Part shown: piece after piece, positions 31,139-42,545 of the stretch
Layout of the letters: each line of letters begins with the position of its first letter
Position numbering within the stretch: the first letter of the stretch is position 1
Assembly: GCA_963921935.1 (NCBI GenBank)
Contig: OY998180.1
Span: 45,841,231-45,905,230 of the forward strand
Source of the DNA: Galeruca laticollis
Lineage: Eukaryota > Arthropoda > Insecta > Coleoptera > Chrysomelidae
Reading direction: 5' to 3'
DNA: 64,000 bases
Made by a program: the position numbers and the translations under genes
The notes under the pieces: model-generated
Databases searched by the model: none
Seen by the model: only the letters and a program-made list of their open reading frames with translations
What the model was told of the DNA's origin: nothing

Positions 31139-31869
31139 GAAAATATTTTTTAATTCCACTATTTACTAATTAAACTATTCATTACATTTTCAAAGTATAC
31201 AAATTTTCAAACGAATTACTAAAAATAACGATTAGAATAACTTACCCACAGACCTTTGATTATACACTTTTATAAATTTTATAAAAAAAATTTCAGGTTT
31301 TACTACCTCTTCTAATTTCTTTGTTTGATCCCTTTGGCTTTGACCTAACTATGTTCCTCTTGTTGCCCCCTGCCCCCCTGTCTAAATCTCTCTAACCGAT
31401 TTTCACTTTTATTTCCAATTTAATATATTCAAATTATGTTTGTCATTTTATTATCGCTTTCCAATATTTTTAATTTTATTGATTTACTTTAGGAACTTTC
31501 AATGTCTCAAATTAAATCTCTCTTGACTTTCAAAATTATCTGTCATCTATCTAATTTTATTTATTGGCCAAATTTTTTTATAAATCCCAGTAACTACAGA
31601 ACATCCATCTTCCGATAAATATCTTTCAAAGTTTTCATAGAGCAACCATCTCCCAATATAACTCTTTCAAAATTTCTATAAAACAACTATCTTCCAATAG
31701 AATTTTTATTTGATATTGCCATTACAATTCCCCAAAATTATTTAATTTTAAAATTTGAGCATAACTTTTTTCAAATATAAATAAATTTTCAATATTCTTA
31801 TATAAACAAGTAATCTATAAATTCAAATCAACTGAAATGAAATTATTATTCATTATATTTCATGATAAA
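31138..31869. other. AT-rich spacer
   Basis: No protein-like frame. The end of the region may contain remains of the BEL/Pao element that starts at 31870, but no motif is readable. Confidence 0.45.
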
Positions 31870-32859
31870 ACTTGAATTATTGTTCAATATTAAAAATACC
31901 TTTAATTTTGTTTGAATTTAGTTCTCTTAACATATAACTATTTTCTGCATTCTCATTATCTATTCTAAAAAAGATCGTGTGTTTAGAACCTAGACACCTG
32001 AAGGACATTCTGTTTTCTCTAATGTATTTGCTCCGATCAGGAACGGAAAGCATTCCGAATTGGGAGCACACACAAATTTTGTGGCCTGTTTCCTTACACA
32101 ACGAGCATGTTGGATTTGGGTGATTGGAGTTACGAGATGCACTAAAAGAAGGTTGATTGCGTTGATCATGGTTATGTGGTGAGTTTTGATCGGGAAGTGA
32201 GTGTTGATTTGTAAATAATGTTACTCTGTTAGCGGGTGTGGTCACATTAGAAGACTGACTACGATGCTGATGGGATGAATCAGGTTTAGGATCTTGGGTG
32301 AGCAAGTTATCCAAAACAGTACATTTTTTCTCTAAAAAATCAAAAAAATTATCGCTAGTGATTAAATTCTGATCAGTCTCTTTTTCTTCAAGAGATCTTT
32401 TAGTACCATAATCTAATTTGGTTTTTAAAATATGAGCAATTACAGCATCAAATAATTCTTCCTTACTGATATTCAAATTTAATAACAATTTTACTATAGC
32501 TCTAGTTTCAGATCTGAATTGGTATTTCTATTGAAGGTTTCATTCTGAGATTGTAAGTTTGATTGAGCAATTTGACTGTGTTTTAAGTTTAATTTTTCAT
32601 AAGCATCTTGTAATTTACAATGTAATGAATAATATTTTCCATCGATTTGACTTCTGTCATCAAATTCTTGTTCAGGATCTAGTGCTATAATTTCTATCTG
32701 ATCTTGAATCTCGGAGTATTTGGAATAATACGTAATTAAATTGTCTATTCGGGATTTAAAAGCATACTTATCTGACTCATCCAGGTTGCTATGGAACCAG
32801 TTATAAATGCGAATAATTGCTGCCTCGCAACTGGCACGTTGCGTCTTTAAAGAATCCAT
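31870..32859 (-). pseudogene. BEL/Pao gag remnant
   Basis: Minus strand from ATG 32859: MDSLKTQRASCEAAIIRIYN and LITYYSKYSEIQDQIEIIAL match the N-terminal region that precedes DUF1759 in BEL/Pao Gag. After a stop at about 32494 and a change of frame the C-terminal part follows (LNISKEELFDAVIAHIL, LEKKCTVLDNLL) and a CCHC-type region CSLCKETGHKICVC, then the downstream Cys/His block SFRCLGSKHT. The middle of the Gag domain is missing, so an internal deletion lies near 32490. The sequence ends at 31877 without protease or RT. Not functional. Confidence 0.8.
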
Positions 32860-33654
32860 TTTCTCAATGATATATTAATTAACATGAAATATAAATCAAT
32901 GCTTTATTATAATTGGATTATAATAAAATAACAGTTATGTCCCACATCAACTTAGCGAAATTTTTATACTTTTACAAACAGCCGTGCCTTTTTTAAGAAT
33001 TTTACGACTTGCAATATATTAAAATATATTAATGTCTAACACACATTATATAATGATGAATACTTATACTTAACTTGAATAATATTGTATAATATAAACG
33101 ATTGTTTTACAAAATGTCATTGTTATAAATGTCCAAAACGAAAATTTTGAATCATGAGATGGAATAAATGTTTTTTAAATTATTTGCGCATTGAATTTCT
33201 TCTCACACTGTATTTATAAGTTTTAAAGTTCGATAATCAAATACAAATTCTTGATCGGATAATAAATACCTTATCTATATCTTTTGATGCGGACGTCTGG
33301 GGTCGTTATCAGTTGTGTTGTAGGCAATAATTTCTTTTCTACCTGTTTGTTCTGGGCTGTTAGATTCCTTTGGAATGGGACGGTTTCCTTCTATGGACCA
33401 TAATCACTGCCTCCTCGAATCTGGGCCATGTTTAGTAGATTTTCTGGTTCAGGTTGCTTATCCTGGCTCGTAGGACTATGTTTCGCGATCTCAATTTGTT
33501 TGAGTAAAATCGCAAAATGCGGGAAGAATAGTTACTTTCACATATATTTCGAATGACCAGCCACTGTGATGTGGCAAACGTTATTTTATGTTACGTTGAT
33601 TTTAATGTAGGATAAATTAAATGCATATGCACGTTCATCACTGCGTTTTATTCA

Positions 33655-33659
<5 letters not shown>
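32860..33659. other. non-coding stretch upstream of BEL gag, LTR not defined
   Basis: Would hold the BEL leader and LTR if present. I could not find matching LTR ends. A less AT-rich block at 33290-33540 shows minus-strand protein-like text (QDKQPEPENLLNMAQIRGG) that I do not recognise. Confidence 0.4.

Positions 33660-33703
<44 letters not shown>
33660..33703. repeat. (TA)n microsatellite
   Basis: Pure TA array. Confidence 0.95.
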
Positions 33704-33707
<4 letters not shown>

Positions 33708-35439
33708 CGGTTGCTGAAAAATTAAGACTGTATCACTTTTTATTAGCCATAAGGTGTATGATTTATCACATTATTTGATTTGATTTTAGTTAATGATTAT
33801 TTTACTTTTATTTATACCGGTAACATGCCGGGTGAAAATGAAATGTAAGTACCTTTTTATACGATGGGTGACTGAAAAGTGAAGAATTGTACGGTTGAAG
33901 CCGTATTTATGAGACGCTCAGTGTGGGTGTAAGTAGGGGAGGTCATGTCAAAAATTGGCCAATGGGTGATTTTAAACTCTAGCCGTCATAAACAACGGTT
34001 GCGTTGTGGGATGCTTGGGTCGCTTTTTTTGTCATGAAAAGATTTATTTTCGTTATAGATAAGGAAAGCTTTTAAGATAGTTTTTTGTATGGAGATATAA
34101 GGTTGAAATTAATATTTAAGGATTTTGAAGTGTTAAATAGATATTATGAACAAATTTTAAGCCGATATTAAGTGTGTATGTGTAGACATGTATTATGATT
34201 ATTATACAGGGGTGGAATATAAATGTGATTAATGTATGATTTTACAGGAAGAATTTAAGCTTATCTTAAATTCGCACAAAGAGAATATAATAGAACCTTT
34301 AAAATAAGTCAAAATAATATTCCATGCATTCAATATAAAGACATACAATTAAACAAAATAATAAAATATAAGATTCGTCCGACAATAACATTTACAGTTA
34401 CAGTAGCGAATAAAAAAACAATCAGACGATATTTTATCCAAAAGACAGTAGTAATGTCTATCCTAGATACATATTAATAATTTGAAATATAGAAAGAAAA
34501 AACTAACGTTCTCATTCCCTCTTTATATAAATAAGGAGCTATCAAACCTATTCAGCCCAAAGGATCTAGTCCAAGAAAGTTTGTTCTATCCTTGAATGAA
34601 GAAACTCCAGAGCAAAACAAAATTAATATTGACGATTAACCTTTGACGATAAATATTTGACGGTTAGTCTTTGACGATAAATCTTTGAGATAAATCAGTG
34701 TGTATATTCCACTGTAAATGAGAACAGTAGTTTCACTACAAACGATAAAATAATAATATTGTCTGTTATTGGTACGCTAAATAACATAAATCTCATTATA
34801 CAAAAAAACAAAGATATTCTATCAAATAGGAAAAACAATATAGTATTTAATAATATAATTGAAAACAGATATATGTTAATTAAAGAATTAATTAATTATG
34901 AAATTCCAAAATGGCTCTAATTGAAAAAATTAATGCATACATCAGCTAATATAGATTTAATGATTTAAAATGGTCTTTAAGAATGATATTAACGAAAATT
35001 ACTTACATTCACTGTAGTACACAGATAACTTCAAGTTAAGGTGTAGATATTAGCTCTCTTAACGAAAAAGAAGAGAAAAATTAATCGATACGAAAGGTCT
35101 GCGAACTAGGATAAGGCAACCACACTATTGGCGCTGTAAACTATGAAATAAAGACTGAGCGCAACTATTCGAATTTACAAGTACATCTATCGGTAGTATA
35201 CCAATCAATAGATGACACCATACGTACTAGTTATTTATTTATTTGAATATTCAAAAAGAAATAATAAAATTATTAAAACACATGTTACAACTTCTTTTAT
35301 AATACTTGTTCTTTAAATTTACATCTTTTTCTATTCTTTCCAGACAAACGCTCTTGATTCTTCTTTATTGCTTCAAATGAAAATATCACTTCATTTTCCT
35401 TTAAAATATTCCTATCAATTTTAACTTTTCTATTATTTA
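33704..35439. other. AT-rich DNA with no recognised feature
   Basis: About 1.7 kb with no coding frame. A short irregular repeat, TTGACGATAAATMTTTGA, recurs three times at 34630-34690. Confidence 0.45.
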
Positions 35440-36765
35440 TACTATTTTTAACGTCTTGTAAATGTATCCGCTATATTATTTTTTCAAGATATATAAACAT
35501 TTTCAAAAATATATTCTTGTAACAATAAACTCCAACGATAAATCCTATTTTTCCTAAGCTTATTATTCAAAATCCTTTTCAAAGCTGTATGATCAGTTTC
35601 AATGTAAAATGTAATCCCTAATAAATAATACCTCCACTTTTTAACAGAAAATATTAATAACACTTGCCAATTATAATTCTGTTACACTATAATTTCTTTC
35701 ATAACACCCTTCGTCATTTTGTAAATAAAACTTATTGGAACTTCTCCTTCCTCACCTCTTTGTAACAATATTCCTGCAAATCTGCTCATTGTCGCATATG
35801 TCCTAACTATGAAGTTCTGTTCATATCGTGGATGATAAACCATAAGTTTTATTTTTAAATTCATCTTTTAATTGTTCAAATAATTCTCTCTTTTTCTGTC
35901 CATTTACATTTAACACCTTTCCTACACGTACTGTTTTCTCCTTTTTACTCAAATCTGGTATTATCTTCTAAAATAATTTTATACTCCTAAAAATCCTCGC
36001 AATTCTTTTTCAAATTCTTTGGTCTTTTATATTCAATAGTAGATTTCTGGAAACATTTTCAAACCAATTTCATTAATAATATAACCTAAATATGTTATTT
36101 CTTTTTGGAAAAACTGACATGTTTTTGATTTGGTTATAATCCCTCTATAAATTCCTTTAATACCATTTCCAAATGTTTCTAATGTTCTTCCATTGTTTAA
36201 AAAAAATGAATATAATGTATTACAAAATGTTCATATTTGTCCAAAATTCCATGTAGCGCTCTAACTAATGCTGAACATGCACTCCGTAGACCAAAAGGTA
36301 CTACACAAAATCTATATAAAACACCATCGAAAAACCAGTATAATCCTTTCTATTCCTTTCTAATGGTATTAACCGAAAACTATGTTTTAAATCAATTTTT
36401 GAAACTATTACTGAGGTAGTTATTTCTCCAAATATTGCACTAACATTCATCGGTGCTTCATATTGTGGCACTGTGTATTTATTAATATTTCTTGCACCCA
36501 AACATAATATTATTTCGCAATTTGATATTCTTTCTACTACTAATGGATTAACAAATCTTGTTGTACATTTTTCTATTATATCTTATTTCAGCATATTTTC
36601 AACTTCTTTTCTTACCTCTTTTTGATAATGATATGGAATAGGATACGTTTTAATTTTGAATTTCTCTATTCCTTTCACTTCTAATGTATGCTCATAGTTT
36701 CTTGATATTCTTAAACCCTCCTTTATCAAATCTTTATATTTCTTTCATAAATCCAAAACATATTT

Positions 36766-36767
<2 letters not shown>
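35440..36767 (-). pseudogene. decayed Gypsy pol, RT and RNase H part
   Basis: Minus-strand remains of a third AT-rich Gypsy element. From 5': KIKTYPIPYHYQKEVRKEVE (about 36660-36600), the RT palm region GARNINKYTVPQYEAP and SKIDLKHSFRLIPLERN (36500-36330), then scattered frameshifts; RNase H FIVRTYATMSRFAGILLQRG (35840-35780; the catalytic Asp of TDAS is changed) and ISFIYKMTKG; last readable part ETDHTALKRILNNK near 35590-35540 and a tail to 35440. Its protease part lies at 41460-41850 on the same strand, so the mariner and the RTE LINE sit inside it. Many stops. Confidence 0.8.

Positions 36768-36802
<35 letters not shown>
36768..36802. repeat. (TA)n microsatellite at mariner left end
   Basis: TA array that supplies the TA target of the mariner. 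Confidence 0.93.
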
Positions 36803-36803
<1 letters not shown>

Positions 36804-38136
36804 GAGGGCAATTCAGAAACTAACCTCCGATTGGTCACAGTGCGGGTAGTGGGGGGAGTAGCGCGCCATCTGTGCATTCACACGCTCAGCAGGTCAGTCG
36901 GCATCAAGCCGTAGTCGAGTGAACATCGTACCTGCGCTAGTTTAGTTTTTGTGGCAGTTTGAAATGTGTGCTGCAATAGAAAATCCCGCCAAATGTGAAG
37001 TGCGTGCTGTTATAAGGTTTTTTACAGCCAAAGGATACTCTGCAGCAGCTATTCATCGTGAGCTTTGTGCCGTGTACGGACCAAAAGTTATGAGTGAAGG
37101 AGTTGTCCGTGAATGGGTACGTTTATTTAAAAGTGGACGGGAAAACGTTCATGATGAAGAGAGGAGTGGTAGACCATCCTTGGTGACTGACGAACTCGTT
37201 CAGACAGTTGATGCAAAAGTTCGTGGAAATCGACGTTTCACAATGGCGGAGTTGTCTACTGATTTTCCACAGATTTCTAAGACTCTTTTGTACGAGATAG
37301 TGACAGCAAGATTGGGTTACCGTAAGTTCTGTGCACGATGGGTGCCCAAAATTCTTACCGACCACCACAAAAGTCAAAGAATGGCCTCTGCATTAGACTT
37401 TCTGTCACGTTATGAGGACGAAGGAGAACCATTGTTAAACAGAATCGTGACCGGTGACGAAACCTGGATTAAGTACGTGAACCTTGAGACAAAAGAACAA
37501 TCAAAGATGTGGGCACATTCAGATTCGCCTACCAAACCAAAAAACGCCCGGCAAGATTTTTCTGCCAGAAAACTGATGGCAACGGTGTTTTGGGATGCCA
37601 AAGAGGTGTTGTTGGTTGAATTCATGGAACGTGGGACGACCATTAATCAAGACGTGTACTGTGAAACACTAAAAACATTACGACGGGCTATACAGAACAA
37701 ACGCCGTGGTATGCTGACTTCCGGTATCGTTTTTTTGCACGATAACGCCCGTCCTCACTCTGCTCGCAGAACAACAGCCCTTCTTGAGTCCTTCCAGTGG
37801 GACGTTTTCAACCATCCACCTTACAGCCCAGATCTGGCGCCAAGCGATTATCACCTCTTCATGCATATGAAGAAATGGCTCGGGTCCCAGCGGATTGATG
37901 ACGACGAAGAGCTCAAAGATGCGGTCACAGGCTGGCTCAAGGCACAAGCGGGTGATTTTTATGCAGAAGGAATTTCAAAGCATGTGAAGAGATACGATAA
38001 GTGCCTCAATCGTTATGGAGACTATGTCGAAAAATAGTGCAAAGATGTAGTTGTAAGATGTATATATTAAAATATTTTTACTTAACTTGGTGTATTTTTT
38101 TCAATCAACCGGAGGTTAGTTTCTGAATTGCCCTCG
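36803..38136 (+). mobile_element. mariner transposon, 1,334 bp, apparently complete
   Basis: 27-bp terminal inverted repeats, CGAGGGCAATTCAGAAACTA then ACCTCCG, at 36803-36829 and 38110-38136, match exactly in inverted orientation. TA borders each end (36801-36802, 38137-38138). It contains one uninterrupted transposase gene. It is inserted in a (TA)n array, next to the RTE LINE and within an old Gypsy. Confidence 0.97.
36964..38037 (+). CDS. mariner transposase, intact
   Basis: 357 residues from ATG 36964, the usual length of a mariner transposase (about 345-360). An N-terminal pair of helix-turn-helix motifs binds the inverted repeats: the first is AVIRFFTAKGYSAAAIHREL, the second lies around MAELSTDFPQISKTLLYEI, with the linker GRPS between. 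The catalytic domain has WVPKIL, then the DD34D triad: D165 (VTGDETWI), D260 (LHDNARPHSA) and D295 (YSPDLAPSDYHLF), with exactly 34 residues between the last two. No stop or frameshift. The enzyme cuts and pastes the element at TA sites in the nucleus. An upstream in-frame TTG gives five more residues but ATG is the normal start. Polyadenylation signal-like AATATTTTT/ATTAAA follows near 38065. Confidence 0.95.
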   Translation: MCAAIENPAKCEVRAVIRFFTAKGYSAAAIHRELCAVYGPKVMSEGVVREWVRLFKSGRENVHDEERSGRPSLVTDELVQTVDAKVRGNRRFTMAELSTDFPQISKTLLYEIVTARLGYRKFCARWVPKILTDHHKSQRMASALDFLSRYEDEGEPLLNRIVTGDETWIKYVNLETKEQSKMWAHSDSPTKPKNARQDFSARKLMATVFWDAKEVLLVEFMERGTTINQDVYCETLKTLRRAIQNKRRGMLTSGIVFLHDNARPHSARRTTALLESFQWDVFNHPPYSPDLAPSDYHLFMHMKKWLGSQRIDDDEELKDAVTGWLKAQAGDFYAEGISKHVKRYDKCLNRYGDYVEK

Positions 38137-38207
38137 TATATATATATATATCATCATCATCATCATATGCAGCTTATTCAACCATTTTGTTATGGTGTAG
38201 CCTCCCT

Positions 38208-41123
38208 TCACATATTTATATATTCCACTTCCATGTGGGCCCATTGTTGTCTATTGCTAGCTATGCGGCCCCAAGTTGATCCTGCGAGTTTCTTTATGTC
38301 GTAGTCCCATCTTAAGTTGGGGCGTCTTCTTGGTCTTTTCACGCCTCGGGGATACCATTGCGTTATCTTTGTGGTCCATCTATCGTCTGTCCTTCTAGCG
38401 AGATGCCCCGCCCATTGCCACTTTAGGGATCTGATTCTATTTATGACATCCATCACTTGGGTCTTTTGTCTGATCCAATCAAGCCTTTCTCTATCTCTCC
38501 TTGTTATTCCAAGCATGCATCGTTCCATAGACCTCTGCGTTACCTGGAGTTTTCTAATGATATCAGTTTTCAGGGACCAGGTTTCACAGCCGTATGTTAA
38601 TACTGTTAGTACGCACTGATCAAACGCTTTCTTTTTCAAACGGAGTGACATTCTAGACTTGAAGATGATAGAGTTCTGTCCAAATGTTCTCCATGCTAAT
38701 TTGATTCTTCTGTTTATTTCTGGAAGTAGAGAGCCTGATATGTGTATTAGTTGACCCAGGTATATGTATTCCTCTACTATTTCCAGGGCAGTGTCATTAA
38801 TTGTTATTTCTTGTGCGTTTATCAGTTCGTTATACATTATCTTGGTCTTACTCAGATTTATTTTAAGGCCTACTTCGTTGCTTGCTGCATTCAATTCATT
38901 TATTTGCTGTTGCATTTCGCCAGGGTTACTCGCTATCAGGATGATGTCATCAGCGAATCTTAGATGGTTCAAGTATTCTCCATCTATATTCAGACCTGTG
39001 TTGTTCCAGCCCAGTTTTCTGAAGATGCTTTCTAGTGTTGCTGTAAATAACTTTGGTGATATTGCGTCTCCTTGTCTAACTCCTCTGCTGGTGGGGAATT
39101 CTGGTGTGCCCTCATATATCCTAACTCTCGCTTTGGCTTCCCTATATATATTTGCTAGGGTCTCAATATATGGCTTGTCTACCCCTTGTTCTGTTAGGGC
39201 ATTTATTACTGCTCTGGGATATATAGAGTCGAATGCTTTCTCAAAGTCGATGAAGGCTAGTGCTAGTGGTTGGTCGTATTCTTTGGTTCGACTGATAACC
39301 TCTTTGAGGGTATGGATGTGATCTATTGTACTGAAGCCTTTGCGGAATCCAGCCTGTTCTCGTGGTTGGGCCGAGTCTAGTGTATTTTGTATTCTGTTGT
39401 GAATGATCTTTGTGAATACCTTGTACGTCACTGGTAGTAGACTTATTGGTCTGTAGTTCTTAATGTCTTCTTTGCTGTCTTTCTTGTGGATCAACACTAT
39501 AAGGGCGCCGTTCCACTCTTTAGGCATGCTCCTGGACATCAGACAGTTCGTGTATAGTTTGGCAAGGTACTTCCATGTTTTAGCTCCTGCATATTTGAGT
39601 ATTTCGGTCGTGATGCCGTCATTTCCCGCTGCTTTGCCATTTTTCATGCTTTTCAGTGCCATTTCTACTTCCTCCACCGAAACTTCTGGTATGGCATCTT
39701 CTGAGTGTTCTATTATTTCTTCCAAATTTTCAGGGGCCTTGTATAGGTCTCCATAGAATTTGGCTACTAGGTCTATTATTTCATTCCTGTCTGTGGTTCT
39801 TGTGTTTCCATCAGTTAATGTAACTATCTGTCTTTTCCCTATTATTAGTGCCCTTTTTGCATTTTTGTAGTTTTTACGGTTTTCTATTGTTGTTTGTACC
39901 AGTTTCTCGTTGTAATTCCTGATATCTTCTGCGATTTTCTTTCGTATCGTCTTGCACAGTTCGGTGTATTCAATTCTTTGAATGTTTGTTGTCTTTTCCA
40001 TTTCTATTCGTTTTTGTAATAGTGCTTTTGTTTCCGGAGTTAGTTTTTTGTGTTCACCTCGTTGTTGCAGACCTCCCACTTCTACGGCGCAGTTTCGAAT
40101 TGTGTCCATCAGTTCAGGGTTGTTATATTCCACTTTTTGTAGTCTTTCTTCTAGTAGTGCTTCATATTGGTGAGAGTTCTCTCTCAGCCTTTCGTTGTTT
40201 ATGTTTTTCGTTGTGTTGGTTTTGATTAGTCTTGACCTTTCTAGTTTTATATCTAAGACCAGTCGAGCTCTAATTAGTCGATGGTCGCTTCCTGTAGTGA
40301 ACTTGTTGAGCGTGCTTAGATCTTTTACTGTGTTAATTTTATTGGTAAGGATAAAGTCTATTTCGTTTCTGATAGTTGCACCGGGGCCTCCTCACGTCCA
40401 TTTTCTGTTAGGGTTCTCCTTGAAGAAGGAGTTTGCCACATACATGTTCTGAAAGTGTGCGAGCTGTATTAATCTCTCTCCTCTTTCATTCCTTCCTCCA
40501 AATCCATATTTCCCCATTCCTTTTTCTTGGTCTTTCCTGTGTCCTACTTTGGCATTAAAGTCTCCCATTATGTATTTGAAGTGACTATTGTCGTTGCTGA
40601 GCGCTTAGGTTATTTCATTATAGAATTCTTCTATTTCGTCGTCACTATGGCTGATTGTTGGGGCGTATACCTGAATAATCTGGATAGTATATCTTTTGGA
40701 GAGTCTTAGTGTTATACTGGCTACTCTGTCTGAGGTGCTTGTTATCCTTATGATTCTATTTTTCCAGGTTTTCTTAATTAGGAATCCTACTCCGCTTGTT
40801 CTTCCTGTTGGAGTTCCTTGGTGGTATAGAAGATTCCCTGATTCAAGTTCTATGAGTTCTTCATTTCTTCGTCTCACTTCGCTAATGCCCATGATATCCC
40901 ACTTTATTTTTGCTGCCTCTGTTCCCAGTTCCATAATCCTAGCTTGATTAGAGAGTGTACGGCAGTTATAAGTTGCTAGGTGTAATGTAGTCAATGGGTA
41001 ATGGTTTAGACTCCGCAGATTCTTAGCACCCTCTGCCCTCGTGGCTGGTTCCCAGGATCTACCCCTCCTAGGGCCCTTCGGGCTTACGGAGAATGAGGGC
41101 CGTAACTTGTCCTTGTCTGTCAT
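38208..41123 (-). pseudogene. RTE endonuclease-reverse transcriptase ORF with two in-frame stops
   Basis: Frame from ATG 41123 to 38208 with stops at about 40607 (after YNEIT) and about 40394 (after NRKWT, TGG to TGA in context). Endonuclease: HLATYNCRTLSNQARIMEL, GISEVRRRNEE, GDFNAKVG and, past the second stop, NEIDFILTN with the SDHRLI histidine. RT: YRPISLLPVTYKVFTKII, AFIDFEKAFDSI, GVRQGDAISPKLFTATLE and catalytic LRFADDIILIAS. C-terminal: LTYGCETWSL and WQWAGHLARRTDD, then GVKRPRRRPNLRWDYDIKK, typical of the RTE tail. RT and tail are fully open for 641 codons. The stops abolish a full-length product, but the copy is otherwise well preserved and young. Confidence 0.93.
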
Positions 41124-41224
41124 GCTGGGGTTGTGAGGCGTACCTTACCACGCTGCCTCAATGCGGGTTGGCAAGGGGCGAGGGATGTCGTCCGCCAGTT
41201 TTCGCCATTTACTGACGGACCCTG

Positions 41225-41352
41225 TACCCCCAGATTTTTAGTGGAACTTTTTATTTATGAAAAAGCCCTTACTAGAGTGAGATTCGAACCCCCGTCCTTC
41301 AGGTCAAGAAAACCCAATTTCCGGCGCTCTAACGCACTCCGCCATCTGGGGG

Positions 41353-41354
<2 letters not shown>
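41225..41354 (-). ncRNA. tRNA-like sequence (Pol III A and B boxes) at RTE 5' end
   Basis: Minus strand: ACCCCCAGAT pairs with ATCTGGGGGT 130 nt away (acceptor-stem-like closure). A box TGGCGGAGTGCG, with GGCG/CGCC forming a D-stem, and B box GGTTCGAATCTC are about 45 nt apart. An extra hairpin (CTTTTT/AAAAAG) lies between the B box and the closing strand, so this is not a standard tRNA. It could be a SINE head, an internal Pol III promoter, or a tRNA-derived leader. Confidence 0.65.

Positions 41355-41436
<82 letters not shown>
41355..41436. repeat. (TA)n microsatellite
   Basis: TA array at the RTE 5' end, with one CATA interruption. Confidence 0.95.
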
Positions 41437-41439
<3 letters not shown>

Positions 41440-41459
41440 TATCTGGGCATTTTATTTAA

Positions 41460-41850
41460 TTCTTTTCTAATTCTATATTCCATGGTTTTTTTCTTGCATA
41501 TAATATCTTCTATAATTTCTTGTTTTTTTACTATAATTGTAATGTTATTTATTTCTAACTACTTCTCTTCAAACCAAATTATTACTCACTGTTTTTCCAT
41601 TTCATATATTCCCATTACCAAATCTACTTCCATATTTTTCATAACTAAAATATTTATATCTATTGAATCTTTCCCTAACTCTATTTCTTCTGTTATTGTC
41701 ATATTGACTTCAGTTCTTTTCTTTCCATTAGCTCCAATTAAATTTATTCTTGGAATTTAGATTTTATTTTCTCTAAATTTTATTCACATATTCTTTAATG
41801 AATGATGCTTCTGAACCACAATCGATTGAAATCTTAACATACTCCCATAA
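41460..41850 (-). pseudogene. decayed Gypsy protease fragment, 5' continuation of 35440-36767
   Basis: Minus-strand translation reads INLIGANGKKRTEVNMTITE, then INILVMKNMEVDLVMGIYEM: the second half of a retropepsin, with the conserved hydrophobic-Gly-Ile strand before the RT. The D-T/S-G loop would be just upstream but reads as IDCGSEASFI near 41830. The next readable pol segment on this strand is at 36.7 kb, across the RTE and mariner insertions. Confidence 0.68.
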
Positions 41851-42084
41851 AAATGTGTTCATAAATACTATAATTTAGATTCATTCTCCAATTGAATTTT
41901 GTCTTCTTCTAAAGGACCCCGCAGTTTTAGATGGGCATTCAGTAAATATCTTTGAAACCAACTGGAAAATGTTCTCTAAGACATCCCGATCCTTAGTCGC
42001 AATAGCTGAAGATGTGAAACTATTGCGCAAAAAGCTGTTCTGTGCCAATAGTGCAATAATAGGAAAAATCGATATATACCTTTT

Positions 42085-42545
42085 CATCACATATCCATAT
42101 ATAGGATCACCCTGTATGAAATAATTTTTACGCCACTGAATAGAACTTAAATAGTTAGGATAGGAACATATAAGCGATTTTTCATGTTTTTCTACAACTG
42201 TTTGCCTACTACAGCCAGCTGAATTGGAAAAAATATATTCTACTAGCTGTAGGTCCTTTACTAGTAACACTAGATAGGATGTGTGATATGTCGTTTAAAT
42301 CAGCTCATTGACAAGATTTTAAAAATAAAATAATATATAGGGTGTTTTATTTATAATTGTCATTGTAAATTTTATTTATATTCGGAATGGGGATGGTCTA
42401 AACTGTAAACACGAATACAATATGCAAAACTTTAGCAGGAGATTTGTGGCATTTATATAAAAAAAGTCTTATTGCAGTTGTATCGACTAGGTTTAATAAA
42501 AAAAATATGAAACCTAGACAGTGATTGCTAAAGATCAGTTCAATT
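42085..42545. repeat. left long inverted arm of a DDE_Tnp_4 transposon
   Basis: About 460 bp that reads as the reverse complement of 49010-49610: shared strings include AGGACCTACAGCTAGTAGAA (right arm orientation), TATAGGGTGTTTTATTTA and GAGATTTGTGGCATT. Weak protein-like text on the minus strand (41881-42270) spans the arm edge; I do not recognise it. The outer boundary is not fixed to the base. Confidence 0.75.

Larger units (their letters stand above)
38150..41354 (-). mobile_element. RTE-clade LINE, near full length, with tRNA-like 5' end and (TGA)n tail
   Basis: On the minus strand the element starts at 41354 (against a TA array) with a tRNA-like region, continues through a leader and a single ORF with two stops, and ends at 38150 in ATGATGATGATGATGA followed by TA repeats. 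Short trinucleotide tails are characteristic of RTE elements. It lies inside the decayed Gypsy (protease part at 41.5 kb, RT part at 36.7 kb). Confidence 0.85.

Noticed and set aside
38764..39321. Plus-strand frames of 60-185 codons across 38.3-41.0 kb
   Set aside because: Shadows of the RTE coding strand, which carries unmistakable endonuclease and RT motifs on the minus strand.
41225..41354. A functional tRNA gene
   Set aside because: A and B boxes are good, but the T-stem does not pair properly and an extra hairpin lies before the 3' closing strand; it is better described as tRNA-like.
41881..42270. 129-codon minus-strand frame in the left arm as a protein gene
   Set aside because: It spans the edge of the inverted arm, the other arm does not conserve the frame, and no domain is recognisable.
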